Assembly (NCBI GenBank): GCA_040508085.1
Contig: JBEVNO010000077.1
Coordinates: 9,607-73,606 of the forward strand
Direction: 5' to 3'
Origin: ZC4RG30 sp040508085
Lineage (GTDB): Bacteria; Pseudomonadota; Gammaproteobacteria; Steroidobacterales; Steroidobacteraceae
Length of the DNA stretch: 64,000 nt
In this document: positions 1 through 7,889 of the stretch, in pieces
Numbering within the stretch: the first letter of the stretch is position 1
Layout of the letters: each line of letters begins with the position of its first letter
The notes under the pieces: model-generated
The model's database searches: none
Told to the model about the DNA's origin: nothing
Seen by the model: the letters and a program-made list of their open reading frames with translations, nothing else
Position numbers and translations under genes: made by a program

Positions 1-443
1 CCGGCAAGATGCCGGCCATCGCCAAGGTGGAGAAGGCCTGGGTGGTGGTGGATGACCAGCTGCTGGGTATTGGCTCGCTGCGACTGCGCGTACTGGCAAC
101 ACCGGCCCACGCACCGGGTGGTTCGAGCTGGACCTGGGACGCCTGCGAGGGCAACCGCTGCCTGGCAGTGGTGTATGCGGACAGCCTCAGCGCGGTCGGC
201 GCAGGCAAGTACCGCTTCAAGGATCATCCAGAAGTGGTGAAGGGATTCGAAGACAGTTTCACGCGCCTGGAAAACGCCAAGTGCGAGTTGCTGCTGACGC
301 CTCATCCCGAAGCTTCGGGCGGGCTTGCGCGGCTCGCGCAGGCCGGCGCCGATGCGGACAAGCTGAAGGACGACAGTGCCTGCAAGAAGTACGTGCAGCA
401 GGCGCGCGAGAACCTGCAGAAACGGCTGGCTGGCGAGGGCTGA
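1..443 (+). CDS. Subclass B3 metallo-beta-lactamase, C-terminal part (5' end outside window)
   Basis: The reading frame is open from the first base, so the start lies upstream; about 146 residues are visible. They match the second half of subclass B3 metallo-beta-lactamases such as L1. A His-Ala-Pro-Gly segment followed by Ser-Trp-Thr-Trp carries a zinc-ligand His, an Ala-Asp-Ser-Leu segment follows, and Leu-Leu-Leu-Thr-Pro-His-Pro carries the second visible zinc-ligand His. Two Cys residues near the end (in KCELL and ACKKY) occupy the positions of the L1-type disulfide. The family hydrolyses beta-lactams, usually in the periplasm. The HxHxDH zinc motif and signal peptide would lie outside the window, so activity cannot be judged. 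A distant B3-like hydrolase with another substrate is the main alternative. Confidence 0.82.
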   Translation, partial: GKMPAIAKVEKAWVVVDDQLLGIGSLRLRVLATPAHAPGGSSWTWDACEGNRCLAVVYADSLSAVGAGKYRFKDHPEVVKGFEDSFTRLENAKCELLLTPHPEASGGLARLAQAGADADKLKDDSACKKYVQQARENLQKRLAGEG

Positions 444-445
444 TA

Positions 446-462
446 CCGCGCGTTCGGCGCGG
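446..462 (+). terminator. Short GC-rich hairpin after the beta-lactamase gene (weak terminator candidate)
   Basis: A 6-bp perfect stem (CCGCGC/GCGCGG) with a 5-base loop begins 3 bases after the beta-lactamase stop codon. No T-run follows, so it may only slow polymerase or protect the mRNA end. Confidence 0.3.
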
Positions 463-539
463 CACGTCAACGCATCGCGGCCCCGCGCGTTGTCAGGCAT
501 TACGGACAGGTTTGCTCCACGCGGAGCGCGAGGTGCCGG

Positions 540-1922
540 ATGCATGAAACCGATGCCGCGGTGGCGGCCAACAGGTTCGGGCTGGGCGCCCGGCCGGGCG
601 AGATCCGCGCCATGGGCAGCGGTGCCCGCGAAGCGCTGCTGGCGCAACTTGCCGGCGCTGCACCGCTGATCACCGAGCAGCTGCCTCACTCTGCCGAGAT
701 CATCAACGCGGCGGCGGCGCGCCGGGCGGCCTCCAACGCCGCGCGCCTGGACGGGCAGCCGCCTGCGCTCAAGGCCGCACCGGCGCTGCGCGAGGTCTAT
801 CAACCCGCCTACGTGGCCGAGGCGCTGGCCCGGTTCCGGCAGGCCGTCGCCGCCGAGCGCAGCTTCGTCGAAAGGCTGGTGCAGTTCTGGGGCAATCACT
901 TCGCCGTGTCCATCGACAAGCTGGCTGTGCTCGGCATCGCCGGCGCACTGGAGCGCGAAGCCATCCGCCCGCATGTGCTCGGCAACTTCGCCGACATGCT
1001 GCGCGCGGTGGAACAGCACCCGGCCATGCTGCTGTACCTGGACAACCAGCGTTCCGCGGGGCCGAATTCCGTTACCGCGCGGTCCGCGGCGCGCCGCGGC
1101 CGTGAGGTCGGGCTGAACGAGAACCTGGGTCGCGAGATCCTGGAGCTGCACACGCTGGGTGTCGGCGGCGCCTATGGGCAGCAGGATGTACGCGCGCTGG
1201 CGATGATCGTCTCGGGCTGGTCGGTAGGCAGTGCCGGGGGCCGCGAGGCTGGTGGCGAGCCCGGACGCTTCCAGTTCCGCGCGGCGCTGCATGAGCCGGA
1301 TGCGCAGGTACTGCTCGGCAAGCGCTACGCCGCGGCTGGACTTGCCCAGGGCGAGGCGGCGCTGCGCGACCTGGCTCTGCATCCAGCCACCGCCCGCCAT
1401 CTGGCTGCCAAGCTGGCCAGGCATTTCGTTGCTGATGAGCCGCCACCGGCACTGGTGGACCGGCTGGCCACCACCTTCCTGCACACGCAGGGTGACCTCC
1501 CGGCGGTGTATCGCGCGCTGGTTGGCGCGCCAGAGGGCTGGCGGCAACCGCTGGCCAAGTTCAAGACACCGGCCGATTACATCCATTCGGCGTGGCGTGC
1601 GTTGCAGCTGCCTGTTGGCGCAACCGCGCGCGACCTGCGCATTTTCGAGGAGCTGGGCCAGCGCACTTTCCAGCCGCGCTCACCGGCGGGATGGCCGGAT
1701 CGAAGCGCGGACTGGGACGGCTCCGCCGCATTGATGAAGCGGCTCGAATGGGCACAGTCCGCTGCGCAGCGGCTCGGGTCGCAGCGCAATGCGCTGCAGC
1801 TGGCGGACGAGTGTCTGGGTGCGGTCTGTTCGCAAGGCTCAAGGCAGGCCGTGGCGCGCGCGCAGGATGGCGCCCAGGCCCTGACCCTGTTTCTGGGAAT
1901 GCCTGAGTTCATGCGCCGTTAG
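540..1922 (+). CDS. DUF1800 family protein
   Basis: This 460-residue protein belongs to the DUF1800 family, whose biochemical role is unknown. Family features visible include an N-terminal AANRFGLGARPGE segment, a WGNHFAVS segment near residue 118, and the highly conserved NENLGREILELHTLG block near residue 195 followed by YGQQDVRALA. There is no obvious signal peptide at this start. The ATG is preceded by a purine-rich GAGGTG. The next gene, 18 bases downstream, is a DUF1501 protein with a twin-arginine signal; the two families are usually found as adjacent pairs, so they probably act together in the envelope or periplasm. The function is not known and none is assigned here. Confidence 0.88.
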   Translation: MHETDAAVAANRFGLGARPGEIRAMGSGAREALLAQLAGAAPLITEQLPHSAEIINAAAARRAASNAARLDGQPPALKAAPALREVYQPAYVAEALARFRQAVAAERSFVERLVQFWGNHFAVSIDKLAVLGIAGALEREAIRPHVLGNFADMLRAVEQHPAMLLYLDNQRSAGPNSVTARSAARRGREVGLNENLGREILELHTLGVGGAYGQQDVRALAMIVSGWSVGSAGGREAGGEPGRFQFRAALHEPDAQVLLGKRYAAAGLAQGEAALRDLALHPATARHLAAKLARHFVADEPPPALVDRLATTFLHTQGDLPAVYRALVGAPEGWRQPLAKFKTPADYIHSAWRALQLPVGATARDLRIFEELGQRTFQPRSPAGWPDRSADWDGSAALMKRLEWAQSAAQRLGSQRNALQLADECLGAVCSQGSRQAVARAQDGAQALTLFLGMPEFMRR

Positions 1923-1940
1923 CGGCGGGAGGTTGAGGTC

Positions 1941-3152
1941 ATGAGTGCATCCATTACCCGCCGCATGCTGCTGCGTGACGGGGCGCTCGGCGCTGCGGCC
2001 CTGGCGTTGCCTGGCATATTTGCCTCGCGCCTGAGTTTCGCCGCGCCAGCCAGCGGCGAGCAGCGCTTCGTGCTGGTGCTGCTGCGCGGTGCGCTCGATG
2101 GGCTGGCTGCCGCGCCGCCCATAGGCGATCCGGATTACGCCCGGCTGCGCGGCGCGCTGTCGCTGGACGGTGCCGGCACGCTGCTGCAGCTGGACGACCT
2201 GTTCGCGCTGCATCCTGCTTTGCAGTTTCTCGGCGAGCAGTGGCAGCAGCGACGGCTCACGTTGCTGCATGCCGTGGCCACGCCGTACCGCGAACGTTCG
2301 CATTTCGATGCGCAGGATGTGCTCGAGACTGGTTTCGCGCGGCCCCACGCCGCGCAGTCCGGCTGGCTGAACCGGGCACTGGCCGGCTTGCCGCGGGGCA
2401 CGGGCGGCACGGCGCCCGCGCAGCCGGGCGTGGCGCTGGGCGCAGGCGTGCCCATGGTGATGCGCGGCGCCATCGAAGTGGCCTCCTGGTCACCCGGCCG
2501 CCAGCGGCAACTGGAGGACGACACGCTGCTGCGCCTGGCTGATCTGTATGCCGGCGATGCCTTGTTGTCGCGGCGCCTAGCCGATGCCAGGGCGGCGCAA
2601 CAGCTCGCCGGGTCCATGGAAGGCATGGCGGGTCCGGGCAGCGGCTCGCAGCTGGCAAAGGCGGCGAAGACCGCAGCCGGATTCCTGCTGAGTGCGGGGG
2701 GGCCGCGCATTGCAGTCATGGAAACCACGGGCTGGGACACGCATGCCAACCAGGGCCGCGAGCAGGGCGCGCTCGCAGCTCGCCTGGGTGCACTGGATAA
2801 CGCGCTGCGCACCTTGCAGATGGAGCTGGGCGCCGCATGGGCGCACACCACGGTGCTGGTGGCGACTGAGTTCGGCCGGACTGTGGCCGTCAACGGCACC
2901 AACGGCACCGACCACGGCACCGGCGCCGCCGCGTTCCTGGTGGGCGGCGCGGTACGCGGTCGTGTGCTCGCCGATTGGCCTGGGCTCGCCGCGCCGCAGC
3001 TGTACCAGGGGCGTGACCTTGCGCCGACGCTGGACCTGCGCGCCGTGATCAAGTCGCTGCTGCGCGATCACCTGGGCGTAGGCCCGGAATATCTGGATCG
3101 CCAGGTTTTTCCCGACAGCGGCAAGCTGCCCTGGATTGCCGGTCTGGTCTAG
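1941..3152 (+). CDS. DUF1501 family protein with Tat signal peptide
   Basis: This 403-residue protein is a DUF1501 member, related to the alkaline-phosphatase/sulfatase fold. It begins with a twin-arginine signal (SITRRMLLRDGALGAAALALP), so it is probably folded in the cytoplasm and exported by Tat. Metal-binding-type motifs visible are GWDTHANQ near residue 262 and ATEFGRT followed by GTDHGTG near residues 306-330. A good Shine-Dalgarno (GGAGG) precedes the ATG. It is paired with the DUF1800 gene just upstream. Its stop overlaps the stop of the convergent efflux gene by 4 bases. The substrate is unknown. Confidence 0.88.
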   Translation: MSASITRRMLLRDGALGAAALALPGIFASRLSFAAPASGEQRFVLVLLRGALDGLAAAPPIGDPDYARLRGALSLDGAGTLLQLDDLFALHPALQFLGEQWQQRRLTLLHAVATPYRERSHFDAQDVLETGFARPHAAQSGWLNRALAGLPRGTGGTAPAQPGVALGAGVPMVMRGAIEVASWSPGRQRQLEDDTLLRLADLYAGDALLSRRLADARAAQQLAGSMEGMAGPGSGSQLAKAAKTAAGFLLSAGGPRIAVMETTGWDTHANQGREQGALAARLGALDNALRTLQMELGAAWAHTTVLVATEFGRTVAVNGTNGTDHGTGAAAFLVGGAVRGRVLADWPGLAAPQLYQGRDLAPTLDLRAVIKSLLRDHLGVGPEYLDRQVFPDSGKLPWIAGLV

Positions 3153-4711
3153 TGCCCGCCCCCGGTGCCCACGGCGCGGAAGGGCGGGCGGGCAAACCAG
3201 ACGATCGGGATCAATATGACGAACAGTCCGGCCAGCAGCATGAAGATGTCGTTGGCACCCATGGTCAGCGCCTGCGTATTCAGCACCTGCGAAGTGGCGG
3301 CCATGGCCGCGTCCCCGTGGATGCCGGACTGCGCGAGCTGCGACTGGTAGGCGTTCCAGGCCGGGGAATCCTGCGTGATGTGCTCGGTGAGATGGGCATA
3401 GTGGCGCTCGGTGCGGTCGTTCCACATGAACACGCATACCGCGGTGGAGACGCTGCCGGCGAAGGTACGCACGAAGTTGGACAGCCCCGCCGCCGAGGCG
3501 ATCTCGGATGGCGCCAGGCCAGACATGATGATCTGGTTCAGCGGCAGGAAGAACAGCGCGATGCCGAAGCCCATGATGAAGCGCGGCATGGCCGTCTGGC
3601 CGAATGACAGCTGGTCGTTCTGCGTCGACAGCCACATGAGCGCGAAGGCCAGCACCACGAAGGCGATGGAGGGCGCGAGGCGCAGGTTGATACGGTGCAG
3701 GTTGCGCCCGATCAGTGGCGCCATCACCAGTGCCACGAGGCCGATCGGTGCCATGGCGAAGCCGGCCCAGGTACTGGTGTAACCCAGCGCGGTCTGCAGC
3801 CACAGCGGGAAGATGATGTTGACGCCGGTGAACGAGAAATAGGCGATGGCCACGGCAATGGTGCCGACGCGGAAATTGCGTCGCTTGAACAGGGTCAGGT
3901 CGACGATGGGGTGCCGGTCCATCAGCTCCCACGGAACCAGGAAGGTCAGCGCCACCACGCCGATGACGGCGGCGGTGATGATCTCGCCGGAAGCGAACCA
4001 GTCCTTCTCGTTGCCGTTGTCCAGCATGAACTGCAGCGCGCCCACGCCGATCACCAGCAATGCCAGGCCGATGGCGTCGATGGGCACCTTCACGCGCAGC
4101 GTCTCGCGCTTGCGCAGCAGGGTCCAGCTGATGCCGGCGGACAGCAGGCCGACGGGCACGTTGATGAAGAACAGCCAGGGCCAGCTGTAGTTGTCGGTGA
4201 TCCAGCCGCCCAGCACCGGACCCACCACCGGCGCGACGATCACCACCATCGCCCACAGGCCCATCGCCAGGCCCCGCAGGTGCACGGGGTAGTTGCGCAG
4301 CAGGATGGCCTGCGCCACGGACATCATCGGCCCCGACACCAGGCCCTGCATCAGTCGCGCCACGATCAGCATCGGCATGCTGGTGGCCATGCCGCACAGC
4401 GCGCTGAAGGCGATGAACAGCAGGTTGGAAATCACGAAGGTGCGCACTTCGCCGAACCGCTGGCTGATGCGGCCGGCCAGCGGCTGTACTACGGCAGCCG
4501 CCAGCAGGTAGGAGCTGATCGACCAGGTGCCCTCCGACGGTGACACGCCCATGCTGCCCGCGATCGACGGGATCGACACGTTGACGATGGTCATGTCGAG
4601 GATTTCCATGAAGCTCGACACGCCGACCGCGAAGGTCAGCATGGCCAGCGCCGCACCGCGCAGGGGCAGGTGCTCGCCGGGCGGCAGTGCTTCAGTGGGA
4701 CTTCCGGCCAT
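3149..4711 (-). CDS. EmrB/QacA-type MFS multidrug exporter (DHA2, 14 TM)
   Basis: This 520-residue inner-membrane protein is a drug:H+ antiporter of the DHA2 family, the length typical of EmrB. It has many hydrophobic segments, a first-helix FMEILDMTIVNVSIPSI signature, and the WPWLFFINVPVG segment typical of the family's central region. It would drive export through the adaptor and outer-membrane channel encoded upstream in the same operon. It is the last gene of marR - outer membrane channel - emrA-like - emrB-like, starting 21 bases after the emrA-like stop. The substrate cannot be read from sequence; hydrophobic drugs, bile-type compounds or fatty acids are usual for the family. Confidence 0.9.
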   Translation of the reverse strand: MAGSPTEALPPGEHLPLRGAALAMLTFAVGVSSFMEILDMTIVNVSIPSIAGSMGVSPSEGTWSISSYLLAAAVVQPLAGRISQRFGEVRTFVISNLLFIAFSALCGMATSMPMLIVARLMQGLVSGPMMSVAQAILLRNYPVHLRGLAMGLWAMVVIVAPVVGPVLGGWITDNYSWPWLFFINVPVGLLSAGISWTLLRKRETLRVKVPIDAIGLALLVIGVGALQFMLDNGNEKDWFASGEIITAAVIGVVALTFLVPWELMDRHPIVDLTLFKRRNFRVGTIAVAIAYFSFTGVNIIFPLWLQTALGYTSTWAGFAMAPIGLVALVMAPLIGRNLHRINLRLAPSIAFVVLAFALMWLSTQNDQLSFGQTAMPRFIMGFGIALFFLPLNQIIMSGLAPSEIASAAGLSNFVRTFAGSVSTAVCVFMWNDRTERHYAHLTEHITQDSPAWNAYQSQLAQSGIHGDAAMAATSQVLNTQALTMGANDIFMLLAGLFVILIPIVWFARPPFRAVGTGGGH

Positions 4712-4732
4712 GGAGTGGCGTCGCGGGCGGCT

Positions 4733-5893
4733 TCAGCCGCTGTTGGCCCTGATGATGGCCATCGACTCCTGCTCGGCGATGACCAGGTCCTGCGTATAGG
4801 AAGTCGTCGACTCGTGCACGTCCGACACCGCCTCCGCGGCGAGCACCGGCCCGCTGCGATCGCGGGTATCCACGCGAGTGGTGGTGGACAGACCCACGCG
4901 CAGCGGATGCTCGGCCAGTTCCTGCGGGTCGAGCGCAACCTTCACCGGCACGCGCTGCACCACCTTGATCCAGTTGCCCGATGCATTCTGTGGCGGCAGC
5001 AGAGAGAAGGCCGCGCCGGTGCCGGCCGACAGCCCGATCACACGTCCATGAAACACCACGTCGCCGCCATACACATCGGAAACGATCTCGGCCGGCTGGC
5101 CGATGCGCAGGTGGCGCAGCTGGCTTTCCTTGAAGTTGGCTTCGAGCCATACATCGGACAACGGGATGATGGTGAGCAGCGGCTCGCCGGGGGCGATGCG
5201 CTGACCCAGCTGCACACTGCGCTGCGCGACATAGCCGCCGGTGGGCGCAACTATGGTGGTGCGGTGCAGGGCCAGCCAGGCCTCCTTGTAGGCGGCGCTG
5301 GCCGCCAGCACCGCCGGGTTCTTCGCCAGAGGCACGTCCGCCACCAGGGCGCGCGCGGCGAGCGACTGCTGGCGGGTCTGCGCCAGCGTGGCGCGCGCCA
5401 GCAGCACGGCTTCGCGAGCGTGCCGCACTTCTTCGCCGGCGACGGCCTGGCCCGCCAGCAGCGGTTCACGGCGCGCCAGATCCTCTTCGGCACGCTTGAG
5501 CTGCAACTCGCGTTCCACGATGCCGGAGTCGTACTGCACCGACTGGGCCTGCTGGGCCCGCACCTGCCGCACGACCTGTGCCAGCTGTGCGCTGGCGCGC
5601 TCCACCGCCTGTTTGGCGTCCGTGTCATCGAGCTTCAATAGCGGCTGGCCTGCGGCCACGCGCGAGGTGTTGCGGGCGAACACGTCCACCACGGTGCCGG
5701 TGACCTGTGCGGAGACGCGCACCTGGTTGCCCACCACATAGGCGTCGTCCGTCTTCTCGCGCTTGGACAGCACCAGCACCTGCAGCAGGAAGAAGGCGCC
5801 GCCCAGCAGCAGCACCACCGCGGCGATGATCAGCATCACGCGGCGGCGCTTGCCGTTCGGGGCCTGCGCATCAGCAACAGTGGCATCACTCAT
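4733..5893 (-). CDS. EmrA/HlyD-family periplasmic adaptor of efflux pump
   Basis: This 386-residue membrane fusion protein joins the inner-membrane exporter to the outer-membrane channel. A cytoplasmic start is followed by one TM helix near residues 18-40, a barrel-sandwich (lipoyl-like) half with VRVSAQVTGTVVDVFARNTS near residue 63, a long alpha-helical hairpin, and the returning lipoyl half with TTIVAPTGGYVAQRSVQLGQ near residue 210. Its start overlaps the end of the outer-membrane channel gene by 8 bases, which suggests translational coupling. The EmrA-like assignment follows from the partner exporter being EmrB-like. Confidence 0.9.
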   Translation of the reverse strand: MSDATVADAQAPNGKRRRVMLIIAAVVLLLGGAFFLLQVLVLSKREKTDDAYVVGNQVRVSAQVTGTVVDVFARNTSRVAAGQPLLKLDDTDAKQAVERASAQLAQVVRQVRAQQAQSVQYDSGIVERELQLKRAEEDLARREPLLAGQAVAGEEVRHAREAVLLARATLAQTRQQSLAARALVADVPLAKNPAVLAASAAYKEAWLALHRTTIVAPTGGYVAQRSVQLGQRIAPGEPLLTIIPLSDVWLEANFKESQLRHLRIGQPAEIVSDVYGGDVVFHGRVIGLSAGTGAAFSLLPPQNASGNWIKVVQRVPVKVALDPQELAEHPLRVGLSTTTRVDTRDRSGPVLAAEAVSDVHESTTSYTQDLVIAEQESMAIIRANSG

Positions 5894-7331
5894 GACTTCT
5901 ATTCCCGTAGCTTGGCAATGGCGTGGTGGATCCGGCCAGCGCCTGTTTCAGTTGCACATCGGCCAGCAGGGCGGCCAGATCCACCTGGACCAGTGCGTCC
6001 CGCTGTGCGAGTTCGTCGAGGTTCGCGGTGAGCACCGGACCGGCATGCGTCAGCTCACCGGCAAGCCGGGCAGTGGCGGCCGCGCTGATGGCGCTCACTG
6101 CGGTGAGCTGCTGTTCGCGCTCGGCCCGCTGGTGCGCTGCCTGGGTGATGCGTGCGGCGGCGGCGCCAGCTTCGCGCGCGCCATTGACGACGCTGTCATC
6201 GTATTCCGCGATGGCCAGGTCGAGGCTGGCCTGGGCCGCGCGATGGCGGGCGCGGCGCAGGCCGGCATCAAACAGCGGCAGGTCGATGGCCGCGCCGAAC
6301 AGCGGGGCGCGTGAATCGCTGCGCAGCAGCCGGCCGACGTCGATGCTGGACAGTCCCACCAGTGCACGCAGCGAGACATCGGGATAGAAGCTCGCGCGCT
6401 GCACATCGGTGTCGCGCAGGGCGGCTTCGACACGCCAGCGGCTGGCGATGATGTCGGGCCGCCGGGCCAGCAGGTTCGTGCCAACATCGGCCGGCAGGCC
6501 GGCAGTGGGACGCGGCAGGGGTCGTGCGACCAGTGGGGGCAGCTGGTCTGCCGTGACCCCCAGGATGCCCGCCAGGTTCACCACCTGCAGCTGCAGCGCG
6601 CCCCGCAGTGATTCCAGCTGCTCGCGCTGTGCCGCCAGCTGGCGCTGGGCTTCCAGTGCCGCATCGGTCGTGTCGAGCTGTGCCCGTGAACGCGCCTCGG
6701 CAATGCCAAGCAGTCGTTGCTGCAAAGCTATGGCCTGCTCCTGCAGGGCGATGCGGGCGCTGTCTGCCTGCCAGCCGAAGTAGCTCTCGCTGACGGCCGC
6801 GGCCAGCGCCAGTGTTGCGGCCTGGCGTTCGGCGCCGCGCGAGCGCGAGCGATCGATGGCGCCTTCCATGGTGGCGCGCTGCTTGCCCCACCAGTCGAAC
6901 TGGTAACGCACGGCGATGCCGATGTCGGACTGGTCATACCAGTGGAAGCCCAGCAGGCTGGGCGGGAACAGGCCGTTGTCGCTGAGGCGCTGCCGCACGT
7001 ACTGCGCCTGGGCGCTGACAGTGAGGCCCAGCGCCGCACCGGCCACGCGCACTTCTTCTTCGGCGGCGCGGATGCGTGCATCGGCGCCGGCAATGCCGGG
7101 CGCCTGGCCAATGGCGGTGGTGATGAGCGTGTCGAGCGTCGGATCGCCATAGCTGCGCCACCACTCGGCGTCGGGCCAGTCGCCCGCCACACCGCTTGCC
7201 ACCACGGGGGCTTGCTCACGCAGCGGTGCCGTGGCCTTGGCGGGTGGATGCAGGGCCGCGCAGCCCCCAGTGGCCAGCGCCAGCAATGCCAGCGATACCA
7301 CCTGCAGGATCGGGCGACGTGGGTAGCTCAT
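5886..7331 (-). CDS. Outer membrane efflux lipoprotein (NodT/OprM family)
   Basis: This 481-residue protein is a TolC-fold outer membrane factor of the NodT/OprM lipoprotein branch. The ATG at 7331 was chosen because it gives a lipoprotein signal peptide ending in LATGGC (lipobox Cys near residue 23) and overlaps the marR stop by 4 bases (ATGA); the frame stays open further upstream, but that part reads antisense-like. Two outer-membrane-efflux repeats are visible, with the typical ARRPDIIASRWRVEAA segment between them. It completes the tripartite pump with the adaptor and the 14-TM exporter downstream. Confidence 0.9.
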   Translation of the reverse strand: MSYPRRPILQVVSLALLALATGGCAALHPPAKATAPLREQAPVVASGVAGDWPDAEWWRSYGDPTLDTLITTAIGQAPGIAGADARIRAAEEEVRVAGAALGLTVSAQAQYVRQRLSDNGLFPPSLLGFHWYDQSDIGIAVRYQFDWWGKQRATMEGAIDRSRSRGAERQAATLALAAAVSESYFGWQADSARIALQEQAIALQQRLLGIAEARSRAQLDTTDAALEAQRQLAAQREQLESLRGALQLQVVNLAGILGVTADQLPPLVARPLPRPTAGLPADVGTNLLARRPDIIASRWRVEAALRDTDVQRASFYPDVSLRALVGLSSIDVGRLLRSDSRAPLFGAAIDLPLFDAGLRRARHRAAQASLDLAIAEYDDSVVNGAREAGAAAARITQAAHQRAEREQQLTAVSAISAAATARLAGELTHAGPVLTANLDELAQRDALVQVDLAALLADVQLKQALAGSTTPLPSYGNRSHE

Positions 7332-7837
7332 GCGCCCGGGCTCAGTGCGTCGATGCCGCCCATGAGCAGCTTCAGATGAGCCAGCAACTGCTGCTTGTCG
7401 TGCGTGCTGAACTGGGTGAAGGCCGCGCCGATATCGGCACCGATGGCGGGCAGCAGCGAGTGCAGCAGCTGCTCGCCGGCGGGCTGCAGCGTGAGCATCA
7501 TGCGTCGCCGGTCCTCGGTGTCGGGATGGCGCGAGATGTAGTCGCGCTCCACCAGCGAATCGCTGATGCGGGTGAGATTGGCCGGACTCTGCGCCAGCGC
7601 TGCGCACACCTCGCCGGCTACGGCATTGCCGCCGTGCGAGAACAGCGCCATCAGCAGGCGGAATTCAGTCTCCGACAGCCCGGAGGGTCTCAGCCCGCGT
7701 TCCAGCAGCGCGTTGATGTCGCGGCCCAGGATAATGACGGCACGCAACAGCAGCGCCTCGTTGGCGGGCAGGGCCGGCACGCGGCGTGACAGTCCGCGGA
7801 TGTTGGCCTCGACGCGGGAGAGTTGGGCTAGGGGCAT
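7328..7837 (-). CDS. MarR-family transcriptional regulator of the efflux operon
   Basis: This 169-residue protein is a MarR-type winged-helix regulator. It has a recognition region (GLSETEFRLLMALFSHGG, then VCAALAQSPANLTRISDSLVERD) and a wing (ISRHPDTEDRRRMMLTL). It is the first gene of the pump operon and its stop overlaps the next start, so it most likely represses its own operon and releases DNA when a pump substrate binds, as known for EmrR/MarR proteins. An inverted repeat sits in the promoter directly ahead of it. The start codon lies only 6 bases after a -10-like hexamer and has no Shine-Dalgarno, so the mRNA may be leaderless. Confidence 0.9.
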   Translation of the reverse strand: MPLAQLSRVEANIRGLSRRVPALPANEALLLRAVIILGRDINALLERGLRPSGLSETEFRLLMALFSHGGNAVAGEVCAALAQSPANLTRISDSLVERDYISRHPDTEDRRRMMLTLQPAGEQLLHSLLPAIGADIGAAFTQFSTHDKQQLLAHLKLLMGGIDALSPGA

Positions 7838-7843
7838 GCAAGT

Positions 7844-7872
7844 ATTTTATACCTGAAATATTCAGGAGTGAA
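7844..7872 (-). promoter_or_regulatory. marR/efflux promoter with operator palindrome in the spacer
   Basis: On the minus strand a -35-like TTCACT (7867-7872) and a -10 TAAAAT (7844-7849, within TATAAAAT) are 17 bases apart. A perfect 6-bp inverted repeat with a 3-bp spacer, CCTGAA-tat-TTCAGG (7852-7866), sits between them, where a bound repressor would block polymerase. The -10 ends 6 bases before the marR ATG. That MarR binds here is inference. Confidence 0.65.
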
Positions 7873-7889
7873 ATAGCGCAGCGCAACAA

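Noticed and set aside
2577..4397. A 606-codon minus-strand open frame overlapping the EmrB-like and DUF1501 genes
   Set aside because: Its translation is a His/Arg/Ala/Gly-rich shadow without family motifs; the other frame encodes a clear 14-TM exporter.
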